Source: Clostridium_AM sp963780135
GTDB lineage: Bacteria > Bacillota > Clostridia > Clostridiales > Clostridiaceae
Reading direction: 5' to 3'
Assembly: GCA_963780135.1 (NCBI GenBank)
Contig: CAWAAR010000002.1
Coordinates: forward strand, 322,295 to 386,294
Length of the DNA: 64,000 bases
Under the pieces are notes generated by a model that ran no database searches, was not told the DNA's origin, and saw nothing but the letters and a program-made list of their open reading frames with translations. The translations under genes and the position numbers were made by a program. This document shows positions 18,241-27,223 of the stretch, one piece after another; position 1 is the stretch's first letter; every line of letters begins with the position of its first letter.

Positions 18241-18944
18241 TAATTAAATTAGAAAACCTAGTTAAAATATATGATACAGGGTCTATACAGCTTAAAGCTC
18301 TAAAGGAAATTAATTTAGAAATTGAAGAAAAAGAATATGTAGCTATTATGGGTGCTTCAGGTTCAGGAAAGTCAACGCTTATGAATGTACTTGGATGTTT
18401 GGATCGTCTTAGCGATGGTAAGTATTATTTAGATGGTGTGGATGTAACATCTCTTGATGACAACAGCCTAGCAAGTATAAGAAACAGAAAAATAGGCTTT
18501 GTATTTCAAGCATTTAATTTACTACCTAAGCTTACAGCTCTTAAAAATGTTGAGCTTCCTATGATGTATGCAGGGGCATCAAAGAGTGAAAGAGAAAAAA
18601 AGGCAAAATGGGCTTTGGATAGAGTTGGATTGTCCGATAGAATACAACACAGGCCAAATGAAATGTCTGGAGGACAAAAGCAGAGAGTAGCTATAGCTAG
18701 AGCGCTAGTAAATGATCCGTCTATACTACTAGCAGATGAGCCTACAGGAAACTTAGATAGTGCCTCCAGCGAAGAAATCATGGGAATATTTCAAGAATTA
18801 AATGACGAAGGGGTAACTATTGTTATGGTTACTCATGAGCCAGATATAGCTATGTACACAAAAAGAAACATAGTTTTTAAAGATGGAAATATAATTTCAG
18901 ATAATATGGTAAAGGAAAGAAGTATAGTTGGGGGGCAGAAGTAA
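18237..18944 (+). CDS. MacB/LolD-type ABC transporter ATP-binding protein
   Basis: A 235-residue ATPase with a GTG start overlapping the adaptor stop. Walker A GASGSGKST is at residues 39-47, the Q-loop FQAFNLLPKLTA near 90, the signature MSGGQKQR at 143-150, Walker B ILLADEPTGNLD at 163-174 and the H-loop VTHEPD. This is the MacB/LolD/FtsE subfamily of mechanotransmission ABC systems. It is coupled to the permease gene by a 1-base overlap (TAATG). Confidence 0.95.
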   Translation: MIIKLENLVKIYDTGSIQLKALKEINLEIEEKEYVAIMGASGSGKSTLMNVLGCLDRLSDGKYYLDGVDVTSLDDNSLASIRNRKIGFVFQAFNLLPKLTALKNVELPMMYAGASKSEREKKAKWALDRVGLSDRIQHRPNEMSGGQKQRVAIARALVNDPSILLADEPTGNLDSASSEEIMGIFQELNDEGVTIVMVTHEPDIAMYTKRNIVFKDGNIISDNMVKERSIVGGQK

Positions 18945-20149
18945 TGAATGTTGGGGAAAGTTTTGAGTCTGCCTTGCAGAGTGTAAAGGCCAATAAGTTA
19001 AGATCTTTTTTAACTATGCTTGGTATAATAATTGGTATATCTTCTGTAATTACCATATCTTCCATAGGTGATGCTGTAAAACAATTCATTACAGGGGAAT
19101 TTGAAGGAATGGGTAGTAATGTAGTTAATGTAATGATGAGCAGGGATGCTACAGATATAGAGGATAGAGATTACTTTACCCTTGAAGATATACAGTTTAT
19201 AAAAGATAAAATACCTGAAGCTACAGATGTAGTTGCTCAACTTTATACTAGAGGAAAATTAAAACTTGAAAATAAGTCAATTTCTATTGATGTAACAGCA
19301 GCTAATGAAGGTCTTGATAAACTGTCAAATTTAAAAATAGTTAGTGGAAGATTTTTGAATGAACATGATATAGAGGCAGCTTCTAATGTAGGAGTAATAG
19401 ATGCGAGCACAGCTGAAAAACTATTTAAAGATACAGAGGCTGTTGGTCAAAGTGTTAAAATTAAGGTAGATGATAACTATATTAATTTAAATATAGTAGG
19501 AGTTTTTAAAAGTCCAGACGATAATGCAGCTTCACTATTTGGAGGAAGCACAGCTACAATAACTATGCCTATAACTATTGCAGGTAAAGTAATGAAAGAA
19601 ACGAAGATTGGCAGTATGTCTGTAGTTCTTACGGATATGAGTAAAGCCAGTGAGATAAGTTCTAATATTGTAAAGATGATGGAAAATAGACATCAGACAA
19701 AAGGAAAGTATAGAGCAGAAGAAGGATTTAAAGGACTCGAAAGTATAAATAAAATATTAACTACAATTACAACTGTCCTTGCGGCAATTGCAGGCATATC
19801 ACTTTTCGTTGGAGGCGTAGGCGTTATGAATATAATGCTTGTATCTGTAACAGAAAGAACAAGGGAAATTGGTATACGAAAGGCAATTGGAGCCAAAACT
19901 AGAGATATAAAGATACAGTTCTTGATGGAATCTATAATACTATGTCTTATAGGAGGCATAATAGGAACTATAATAGGTATATCTGTAGGTAAAATTGCGG
20001 GCAGTTTGATAAAGGTATCTGTTGGAGTATCCTTTAAAACAATATTTATAGCTTTTTCATTCTCATCAGCAATTGGTATATTCTTTGGATTATATCCAGC
20101 AGGAAAAGCAGCAAAATTAGATCCTATTGAAGCTTTAAGATATGAATAA
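18944..20149 (+). CDS. MacB/YknZ-type ABC transporter permease
   Basis: A 401-residue protein with the MacB topology. A first transmembrane helix (LTMLGIIIGISSVITISSIG, about residues 23-42) is followed by an extracytoplasmic MacB_PCD domain to about residue 245, then three C-terminal helices with the FtsX core (VSVTERTREIGIRKAIGA). With the adaptor and ATPase it forms a tripartite exporter that acts on substrates outside the membrane. Gram-positive versions work without TolC, yet three TolC-like proteins are encoded 7 kb upstream. Confidence 0.93.
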   Translation: MNVGESFESALQSVKANKLRSFLTMLGIIIGISSVITISSIGDAVKQFITGEFEGMGSNVVNVMMSRDATDIEDRDYFTLEDIQFIKDKIPEATDVVAQLYTRGKLKLENKSISIDVTAANEGLDKLSNLKIVSGRFLNEHDIEAASNVGVIDASTAEKLFKDTEAVGQSVKIKVDDNYINLNIVGVFKSPDDNAASLFGGSTATITMPITIAGKVMKETKIGSMSVVLTDMSKASEISSNIVKMMENRHQTKGKYRAEEGFKGLESINKILTTITTVLAAIAGISLFVGGVGVMNIMLVSVTERTREIGIRKAIGAKTRDIKIQFLMESIILCLIGGIIGTIIGISVGKIAGSLIKVSVGVSFKTIFIAFSFSSAIGIFFGLYPAGKAAKLDPIEALRYE

Positions 20150-20187
20150 AATTAAGAATTACAGAAGTTATATTTAACAAGTTAAAC

Positions 20188-20220
20188 AAATCCCGTACTT
20201 TTTTAAAGTGCGGGATTTAT
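20188..20220 (+). terminator. Terminator after the MacAB-like operon
   Basis: Stem AAATCCCGTACTTT (20188-20201) pairs with AAAGTGCGGGATTT (20205?-20217 region) with one wobble and a 3-base loop. The T tract is short. Confidence 0.8.
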
Positions 20221-20367
20221 TCACAAAATGATGAATTTTTTACATATAATAGCTTAAATATGGAATAAACAGGGTATGCACTACTTGAATTTTCTTAAAA
20301 TTTGGTATATTCTTAAAATTATACAGATATATATTTTTTCAGTTGATTTAAGAAGGAGGTTATTAAC

Positions 20368-22502
20368 ATGAGTACTTATTTAGTTCTTATTTTCCTCTCC
20401 ATACTTATTTCCATAGTGGTAATACTTTTTCTTGTTAAATTTATATTTTCACAGGACAAAGGTACTGAAGAAATGCAGAGTATATCAAATGCCATTAAAG
20501 AAGGTGCCATGGCATTTATAAAGAGACAGTACAAAACTATATTTTCTCTGGCCCTTATAACTGTTTTACTAATTATTGTTGCAAATTATTTTGGCAATCT
20601 ATCTAAAGGTTCTGATGTAGCAGTTAAATATGCATGGCATATTGGAGTTGCTTTTGTAACTGGTGCTTTATGTTCAGGGCTTTCTGGATATATAGGAATG
20701 TACATGGCAGTTAACTCAAATATACGAGCTGCTGCTGGGGCTAAAAAAGGCTTGAACAGTGCACTAACAATAGCTCTTAGAGGTGGAGCAGTTACAGGAC
20801 TTGCAGTTACTTCACTTTCGCTTTTAGGAGTAACTACATTATTCTTAATTTATGGTGGAATATCAAATAATGATACTTTAATAAAAGAAGCTCCTTCATT
20901 ATTAGTTGGATTTGGCTTTGGAGCATCTTTTGTGGCTCTTTTTGCTCAACTAGGAGGAGGTATTTATACAAAGGCAGCTGATGTAGGTGCAGATTTAGTT
21001 GGGAAGGTTGAAGCAGGTATACCAGAAGACGATCCAAGAAATCCAGCAGTTATAGCAGATCTAGTTGGAGACAATGTAGGAGATTGTGCAGGAAGAGGTG
21101 CAGACCTTTTGAATCTACTGCTGCAGAGAATATAGGAGCTATGATACTTGGAGTTGCACTTTATCCTGTGTTTGGCTGGAAGGGAATTTTATTCCCACTG
21201 GTAACAGCAGCTGTAGGCATTATATCTTCTATAGTTGGACTATTCTTTGTTAAGGCTGATGACAATACAGACAACCCTATGTCTGCCTTGTATAAAGGAT
21301 ACTTAGTTACTACAGTATTGAATTTAGTGTTTATATATTTTATTATTAAGTCCATGTTTTCGGGAACTTTACCTAATGGCGGAAATATAAATTATTTTTA
21401 TTTGTATTTATGTGCTTTCTGTGGAATAGCTTTAAGTTATGTATTCGTAGTAATTACAGACTATTATACTTCATATAAATATAGACCAGTTAAATCTATT
21501 GCAGAAGCTTCAAAAACAGGAGCTGCAACAAATATAATTACAGGTATATCAGTAGGTATGGAATCTACTGCACTGCCAGTACTTTCAGTGTCACTTGCAA
21601 TATTTTCAGCCTATAAGCTGGGAGAATATGCACTGCCTAATATAACTAATGGAGGTTTTTATGGTATTGCTATAGCTACAATAGGTATGCTTTCTAGCTG
21701 TGCATATATACTTGCTATGGATACGTTTGGACCTATTACAGACAATGCTGGTGGTATTGTGGAAATGTCTGGAGCACCGGATGAAATAAGACTTATAACA
21801 GACAAATTAGATGCTTGCGGTAATACCACTAAAGCTTTAACAAAAGGTTATGCTGTAGGCTCAGCAGCATTAGCAACTTTTCTGTTATTCTTTGCATATT
21901 TAGAGCAGGTAAAAACTATACTGGGTAGACCTTTAGATTCTGTGTTTCCTGTGGATATTGGTAAAAGTGAAGTATTTATAGGTGCTTTTTTAGGAGCTAT
22001 GGTGGTTTTCCTTTTCTCTTCAGCAGCTATACGTTCTGTAGGAAAAGCAGCACAATATGTTATTTTAGAGGTTAGAAGACAGTTTAAAGAAATACCAGGC
22101 ATAATGGAGGGAACAGCTAAACCAGATTATGCAAATTGTGTGGATATAGTTACTAAAGGTGCTTTAAAGGAAATGATATTACCAGGAATAATACCTATAA
22201 GTGCTCCAATTTTAGTTGGTGTAATTCTTGGAAAAGAAGCTGCAGCAGGTTTCTTAATGGTATGTACTATAACTGGAGTAATTATGGCACTGTTTTTAAA
22301 TAATGGCGGTGGTGCCTGGGATAATGCTAAAAAGTATATAGAACTTGGAAATTTAGGAGGAAAGAAATCAGAAACTCACAAAGGTGCTGTGGTTGGTGAT
22401 ACTGTAGGTGATCCATTTAAAGACACTGCAGGACCATCAATACATGTGCTTATAAAACTTATAAGTACACTTACTCTTGTATTAGTTTCTTTGTTTAGCT
22501 AA
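20368..22502 (+). pseudogene. hppA: Membrane-bound proton/sodium pyrophosphatase HppA, frame broken by one missing base
   Basis: AAGGAGG precedes ATG 20368. The first frame runs through the substrate motif (PRNPAVIADLVGDNVGDCAG) and ends early at 21135. The second frame carries the rest from about 21108 to 22502. At 21107-21110 the sequence reads GACCTTTTGAATCT; one more T restores GADLFESTAAEN, the family sequence. The product would have the usual length (about 711 residues) and multiple membrane helices. It hydrolyses pyrophosphate to pump ions. Lys in GNTTKALTKG, where potassium-dependent enzymes have Ala, predicts the potassium-independent type. The second frame shows no decay, so a sequencing error or very recent mutation is likely. 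Confidence 0.9.
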
Positions 22503-22509
22503 TATATCA

Positions 22510-22557
22510 GAATAAAAAGTCAGAAGTGAAGTGAAATTCGCTTCTGACTTTTTATTC
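22510..22557 (+). terminator. Strong terminator after hppA
   Basis: A 21-bp stem with one G-T pair: the left arm begins GAATAAAAAGTCAGAAG and the right arm begins TTCGCTTCTGAC, with a 6-base loop at 22531-22536. Confidence 0.85.
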
Positions 22558-22616
22558 TGCAAACTATGGCTTAAGTGTTGTAAATACACACTAGAAAGGT
22601 TATACTTAATTCACTA

Positions 22617-22675
22617 AACAAGCAAGATGCGAAGCATTTTTTTGAGAGGACAGAGTACAATTGTCCTCTCAAAAT
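22617..22675. repeat. Heptamer-arm element D (reduced copy)
   Basis: Begins with the family end AAGCAAGATGCGAAGCATTT, then a 12-bp perfect stem TTTGAGAGGACA/TGTCCTCTCAAA built of the GAGGACA-type heptamer unit. The conserved core of the full copies is absent. See elements A (33829), B (56164), C (62653) and E (53864). Confidence 0.7.
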
Positions 22676-22714
22676 TAAGGTGTTAATTAATAATTCATAA
22701 AGGAAGTGAATAGT

Positions 22715-23620
22715 ATGGTAGAAAAGATAAGATCAAATAGAAAAAAAAGTTTCATGGCGGATATGTCTCTGTTTTTTGTTTCACTACTTTGGGGAGGCGG
22801 ATTTGTGGCTGTAAAGGATGCAGTAAACAATGTAAGTCCTCTTTACATGATGTCCATTAGGTTTATATTTTCAGCTATACCCTTAGCTTTAATTTTTCAT
22901 AAAAAGTTTAAAAATATTAAAAAACAGGATATTATATCAGGACTTATTATAGGATCATTCTTATTTTCAGCTTTTACGGCACAAACTATAGGTATACAGT
23001 ATACAAATGCTGGGAAACAAGCGTTTTTGACTACGGTATATGTAGTTATAATACCTTTTCTTGTGTGGATAGTAGATAAAAATAAACCAGATTGCTATTC
23101 TATAATGTCTACAGTGTTGGCGTTTATAGGAATAGCTTTTTTAAGTATTAATAGTGGATTCAAATTAGATATGAATTTAGGGGATTGGCTAACATTGATT
23201 TCAGCATTCTTATTTGCTGCGCATATAATTTCTGTGGCTCATTTTACTAAGGGTACAAACCCTATTGTACTTTCAGTACTCCAGTTGGGTTTTGCAGGGA
23301 TCATGTCTTTAATTTCTGCATTAATATTTGAGCCTAAATTTAATGGAATAAGTAATGATGCGTTGTTTTCTATGTCTTACATTGTAGTCTTTAGTACAAT
23401 GATACCTTTTTTAATTCAAAATGTAGCTCAAAAATATACTCACCCCAATCATGTAGGAATAATACTTAGTTTTGAATCTGTATTTGGAGCAATTTTATCT
23501 GTTATATTTTTGAAGGATGTTTTTACAATAAATATGATTATAGGATGTATTATTATATTTGCTGCTGTAATCATTTCTGAAACTAAGTTAAATTTTTTAA
23601 AGGGTATTTCGAAAAAATAA
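22715..23620 (+). CDS. EamA/DMT-family transporter
   Basis: The ATG at 22715 has AAAGGAAGTG upstream; the GTG at 22706 is inside that site. A 301-residue protein with about ten predicted transmembrane helices in two EamA halves, typical of drug/metabolite transporters: first half LLWGGGFVAVKDAVNNVSPL, end of the second half SVFGAILSVIFLKDVF. Substrate cannot be read from sequence. It stands alone between element D and the ABC-F gene. A second EamA gene is at 57422. Confidence 0.88.
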   Translation: MVEKIRSNRKKSFMADMSLFFVSLLWGGGFVAVKDAVNNVSPLYMMSIRFIFSAIPLALIFHKKFKNIKKQDIISGLIIGSFLFSAFTAQTIGIQYTNAGKQAFLTTVYVVIIPFLVWIVDKNKPDCYSIMSTVLAFIGIAFLSINSGFKLDMNLGDWLTLISAFLFAAHIISVAHFTKGTNPIVLSVLQLGFAGIMSLISALIFEPKFNGISNDALFSMSYIVVFSTMIPFLIQNVAQKYTHPNHVGIILSFESVFGAILSVIFLKDVFTINMIIGCIIIFAAVIISETKLNFLKGISKK

Positions 23621-23736
23621 GTTATAAAATGTGTATAGTTGTGATATAATAATTCAGTGTTTTATAAGGATTTAATTATTAATGACATAGATTAAAAAGA
23701 GTTATTTATTAGAATAAATGGAGGAATTTAGAGAAT

Positions 23737-25353
23737 ATGATAAGTACAAGTAATATTAGTTTAAGGTATGGTGCTCGTAAATTATTTGAAGATGTTAATG
23801 TAAAATTTACACCAGGAAATTGTTATGGTCTTATAGGTGCTAATGGTGCAGGTAAATCTACATTTTTAAAGATACTTTCAGGAGAAATTGAAGCTAATAC
23901 GGGAGAGGTAATAATAAGTCCTGGAGAGAGAATGGCTGTTTTAAAACAAAATCATTTCGAATTTGATGAGCATAAGGTATTAGAAACAGTTATAATGGGT
24001 CACGAAAAACTATATAGTATAATGAAGGAAAAAGAAGAGATATATGCTAAGGAAAATTTCACAGATGAAGATGGTATAAAAGCTTCAGAGCTTGAAGGTG
24101 AATTTGCAGAGCTTAATGGTTGGGAAGCAGAAGCAGAAGCAGCTGCATTACTTATGGGTCTTGGAATAAGCGTAGAACTTCAAGAAAAATTTATGAAAGA
24201 TTTAGACGGTTCAGATAAAGTAAGAGTTCTTTTAGCACAAGCTTTATTTGGAAAACCAGATGTACTGCTATTGGATGAACCTACAAACCATTTAGATATA
24301 AAATCTATTAATTGGTTAGAAAATTTCCTTATGGATTTTGAAAATACTGTAATAGTAGTATCCCATGATAGACATTTCCTAAACAAAGTTTGTACTCACA
24401 TGGCAGATTTAGATTTTGGAAAGCTTCAGATGTATGTAGGTAACTATGATTTTTGGTATGAGTCAAGCCAATTAGCACTACAAATGGCTAAGGATCAGAA
24501 TAAGAAGAAAGAAGAAAAAATCAAGGAGTTAGAAGCTTTTGTTGCAAGGTTTAGTGCTAACGCATCTAAATCAAAACAGGCTACTTCACGTAAGAAACAG
24601 TTAGATAAGATAAATTTAGATGATATAAAACCATCTTCTCGTAAATATCCTTTTGTAGGATTTAAAGCAGATAGAGAAGCTGGTAATGATCTTTTAGCAG
24701 TAGATGGACTAACAAAGGTAGTAGATGGAGTGAAAGTTTTAGACAATATAAGCTTTATTGTAAATAAAGGTGATAAAATAGCTTTTTCAGGAGCAAATGA
24801 ACTAGCAAAAACTACTCTTTTTCAAATATTAAGTGGAGAAATGGAACCGGATTCTGGTGAATATAAATGGGGAATAACTACTTCACAATCTTATTTTCCT
24901 AAAGACAATACAAAATATTTTGAAGGTGTGGATTTAAGCTTAGTGGATTGGCTTCGTCAATTTTCAGAAGAAAAGTCAGAAAGCTTCATAAGAGGTTTTC
25001 TTGGAAGAATGCTCTTTTCAGGAGAAGAAGCTTTAAAAAAGGCTGATGTGCTTTCAGGAGGAGAAAAAGTACGTTGTATGCTTTCAAGAATGATGCTTAG
25101 CGGTTCTAATGTTTTAATATTAGATGAACCAACAAACCATCTTGACCTTGAATCTATCACAGCAGTAAACAATGGGTTAACTAGTTTTGATGGAACAATA
25201 CTCTTTACATCCCATGACCATCAGTTTGTACAAACTATTGCTAATAGAATTATAGAAATTACACCTAAAGGCTTAATGGATAGACAAATGACTTATGATG
25301 AATATTTAGAAAGCGAAGATATTCAAAAACAACTAGAAGATATGTATATATAA
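23737..25353 (+). CDS. ABC-F family ATPase (YkpA/YbiT-like)
   Basis: A 538-residue soluble protein with two ABC domains and no membrane segment, so it is an ABC-F protein. The first Walker A is GANGAGKST (residues 34-42), the first signature is the unusual LDGSDKVR and Walker B is VLLLDEPTNHLD. The linker (about residues 245-305) is rich in Lys and Glu. The second domain has a divergent P-loop (GANELAKTT, about residue 355), the canonical LSGGEKVR signature and LILDEPTNHLD. ABC-F proteins act on the ribosome E-site as translation factors or antibiotic-protection proteins. The YkpA/YbiT-like features favour a housekeeping role. Confidence 0.92.
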   Translation: MISTSNISLRYGARKLFEDVNVKFTPGNCYGLIGANGAGKSTFLKILSGEIEANTGEVIISPGERMAVLKQNHFEFDEHKVLETVIMGHEKLYSIMKEKEEIYAKENFTDEDGIKASELEGEFAELNGWEAEAEAAALLMGLGISVELQEKFMKDLDGSDKVRVLLAQALFGKPDVLLLDEPTNHLDIKSINWLENFLMDFENTVIVVSHDRHFLNKVCTHMADLDFGKLQMYVGNYDFWYESSQLALQMAKDQNKKKEEKIKELEAFVARFSANASKSKQATSRKKQLDKINLDDIKPSSRKYPFVGFKADREAGNDLLAVDGLTKVVDGVKVLDNISFIVNKGDKIAFSGANELAKTTLFQILSGEMEPDSGEYKWGITTSQSYFPKDNTKYFEGVDLSLVDWLRQFSEEKSESFIRGFLGRMLFSGEEALKKADVLSGGEKVRCMLSRMMLSGSNVLILDEPTNHLDLESITAVNNGLTSFDGTILFTSHDHQFVQTIANRIIEITPKGLMDRQMTYDEYLESEDIQKQLEDMYI

Positions 25354-25533
25354 GATAAATTTAAGAAATTATTTACAAAATATTGAACATTTCTCAATAT
25401 TAATTATGGCTTTATAATGTTATAATTATAAATGGAGTTACTCACTTAAATTGAGTTTTAAATTTATTAGGTGAAGTGAATTTTGTAATAGCTTATATAA
25501 ATCAAGAGGAGATGTTTAATTTATGAAAGTTTT

Positions 25534-25878
25534 TTGAAAAAGCTAACTTTAATTGCAATATGTATGTCTGTATTTTTGTCTTTAACAGGCTGTTATAGGG
25601 CTGTTAAGCCAGATAAAGATGCTACAAAATTGGTTCAGGATACAAAGAGGACAGAACAGATTAAGAAAGAAAAAGATTTGATTAGTGGTCAAGTCTATGT
25701 TAAAGATAATATAGTAACTGCTACAATGGTTTTTAAAAACGATATAAGTGAAAAAGATGCTAAAGAACTGGTAAATAAATATGTAGAGCTATTAAAAAAA
25801 GAATATAAAGGTATGAAAATAAATGTTCAAGCAGTTCAAAAAAATAAGAGTATTGCAAATATAATTATACAAAAGTAG
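25534..25878 (+). CDS. Small lipoprotein, start region possibly frameshifted
   Basis: The 114-residue reading starts at TTG 25534 and has a lipoprotein signal, with lipobox LTGC about 19 residues in, then a charged domain (VYVKDNIVTATMVFKNDISE...). The only good ribosome-binding site, AGAGGAG, instead serves an ATG at 25523 whose frame stops after four codons. One additional A in the AAA run at 25526-25528 would join them to give a better leader (MKSFLKKLTLIAICMSVFL). So either a weak TTG start is used or one base is missing. Function unknown; size and anchor resemble clostridial sporulation or envelope lipoproteins. Confidence 0.7.
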   Translation: MKKLTLIAICMSVFLSLTGCYRAVKPDKDATKLVQDTKRTEQIKKEKDLISGQVYVKDNIVTATMVFKNDISEKDAKELVNKYVELLKKEYKGMKINVQAVQKNKSIANIIIQK

Positions 25879-25886
25879 AAATAGAG

Positions 25887-25920
25887 CCATCAGCTAAATT
25901 TAACTGATGGTTTTATTTTT
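25887..25920 (+). terminator. Rho-independent terminator
   Basis: Stem CCATCAG (25887-25893) pairs with CTGATGG (25904-25910), followed by a T-rich tail. Confidence 0.85.
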
Positions 25921-26173
25921 ATTAAATAGTTTTGATATTAAAACTAAAGTGAAAAAACAGTATAAATAGGTTAATTTGAATAAGCTTATATAATTGTAAC
26001 ATTTGACATATAATTAAGTTTGATTTTAAATATGTAATATGTTATATTAAATTAGAAAAATAAAGTGTAAAATAAAGATAAGTTCATTTAAATAGCATAA
26101 AAGATGATTGATTTTAATATATTCAATAACTATAATAATGAATGTAGTAGTACATAAAACTTGGAGGTTTACA

Positions 26174-27076
26174 ATGGCAAAGAAAATACAAAAAAATGAG
26201 ACTAATAAGGCAGAAGACATAAATACTGAAACATTAGAGGTACCAACAGTTCTTTCTCTTTTAGAAAATGATGACAATGTAATGTCAGATGTCCAGAAGG
26301 ATATATTAGAAGATGAAATATCAGAACTTCCTCCTATAAAGGAAGGACAGTTAAATGTTTCTGGTGTATATGCTTATGATTTAGGAGAAAAATTAGAGGT
26401 AAAGGTTTATATAAGAAATGGATTTTCAGAAGAGATAGTTTTAGATAATGTACCTTTAGTTATATACAATTCTAAAAATGAAATGTTAGCTTATCAAATG
26501 TTCAGCTTGAAAAAACTAGGGTCTATTCCACCTAATGGTGCAAGACCATTAAAAGTTTATTTTGAAAAGAAAAATGTATATGTAGAAAAAATACCTATGG
26601 ATGATTGGAATATAGGTTTTGATACAGATATTAAAGCTGCAAGAAAAGTTAATGTAAATTATGAAAAATTACCTAAAAGCATTGAATTAGAGGATAAACT
26701 TGTATTTGATAATTTTTTAAGAGGTCTTCCAGATTTAAAAGAGGGAGAGTTTGCTATTTCTACATTTAGTGTAGGAATTGAAAAAGATGGAAATATAATA
26801 GTTACATTAGTTATGAGAAATGGTAATACTAAGCCAATTGGATTGAAAGAAATTCCTATAACAGTAGTAGACCCTAATGGAAATGTTGTGAAATCAAATT
26901 TATTTAAGCTTGAAGACTTTGAAGTGGGAGGACTTAGTGCTAGAATATTTAATTTTGCATTCCCAACAAATTTGAAATTAGAAGAGGCTGCATCTTTAGA
27001 TGATTGGAAAGTTACATTTAATTTAGAACAAGTAACTAAGGAACCTTCAGATAGTAATGAAAGTGTAAAACAATAA
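26174..27076 (+). CDS. SLAP-domain protein, second copy
   Basis: The ATG at 26174 follows CTTGGAGG; a longer reading from 26108 has no site. A 300-residue paralogue of the gene at 15919 with two SLAP-type domains after a 50-residue acidic N-terminal extension. Shared segments include VMSDVQKDILEDEISELPPI (versus VSDVQKDIMNDEIAEFEPI), VYIRNGFSEEIVLDNVPLVI and VTLVMRNGNTKPIGLKEIPI. It has no signal peptide. Two SLAP proteins about 10 kb apart suggest a dispersed duplication. Function unknown; a link to envelope assembly is family-based inference. Confidence 0.72.
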   Translation: MAKKIQKNETNKAEDINTETLEVPTVLSLLENDDNVMSDVQKDILEDEISELPPIKEGQLNVSGVYAYDLGEKLEVKVYIRNGFSEEIVLDNVPLVIYNSKNEMLAYQMFSLKKLGSIPPNGARPLKVYFEKKNVYVEKIPMDDWNIGFDTDIKAARKVNVNYEKLPKSIELEDKLVFDNFLRGLPDLKEGEFAISTFSVGIEKDGNIIVTLVMRNGNTKPIGLKEIPITVVDPNGNVVKSNLFKLEDFEVGGLSARIFNFAFPTNLKLEEAASLDDWKVTFNLEQVTKEPSDSNESVKQ

Positions 27077-27091
27077 TTTATTTATATATTT

Positions 27092-27132
27092 AAAAAGCAT
27101 TTTAAGAAAACATTTCTTAAAATGCTTTTTGT
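27092..27132 (+). terminator. Rho-independent terminator
   Basis: An 18-bp stem AAAAAGCATTTTAAGAAA pairs with TTTCTTAAAATGCTTTTT, with loop ACA. Confidence 0.9.
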
Positions 27133-27223
27133 GTATTATTATTTTAATAAATTATTTTAATAAATTCTAAAATGAGGTATAATTTTTATAATACATAATA
27201 TGAAAATTTTCAGGAGGATGAAA

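Noticed and set aside
21084..22502. Independent second pyrophosphatase gene
   Set aside because: Its frame opens within the coding overlap without a ribosome-binding site and exactly completes the first half of hppA.
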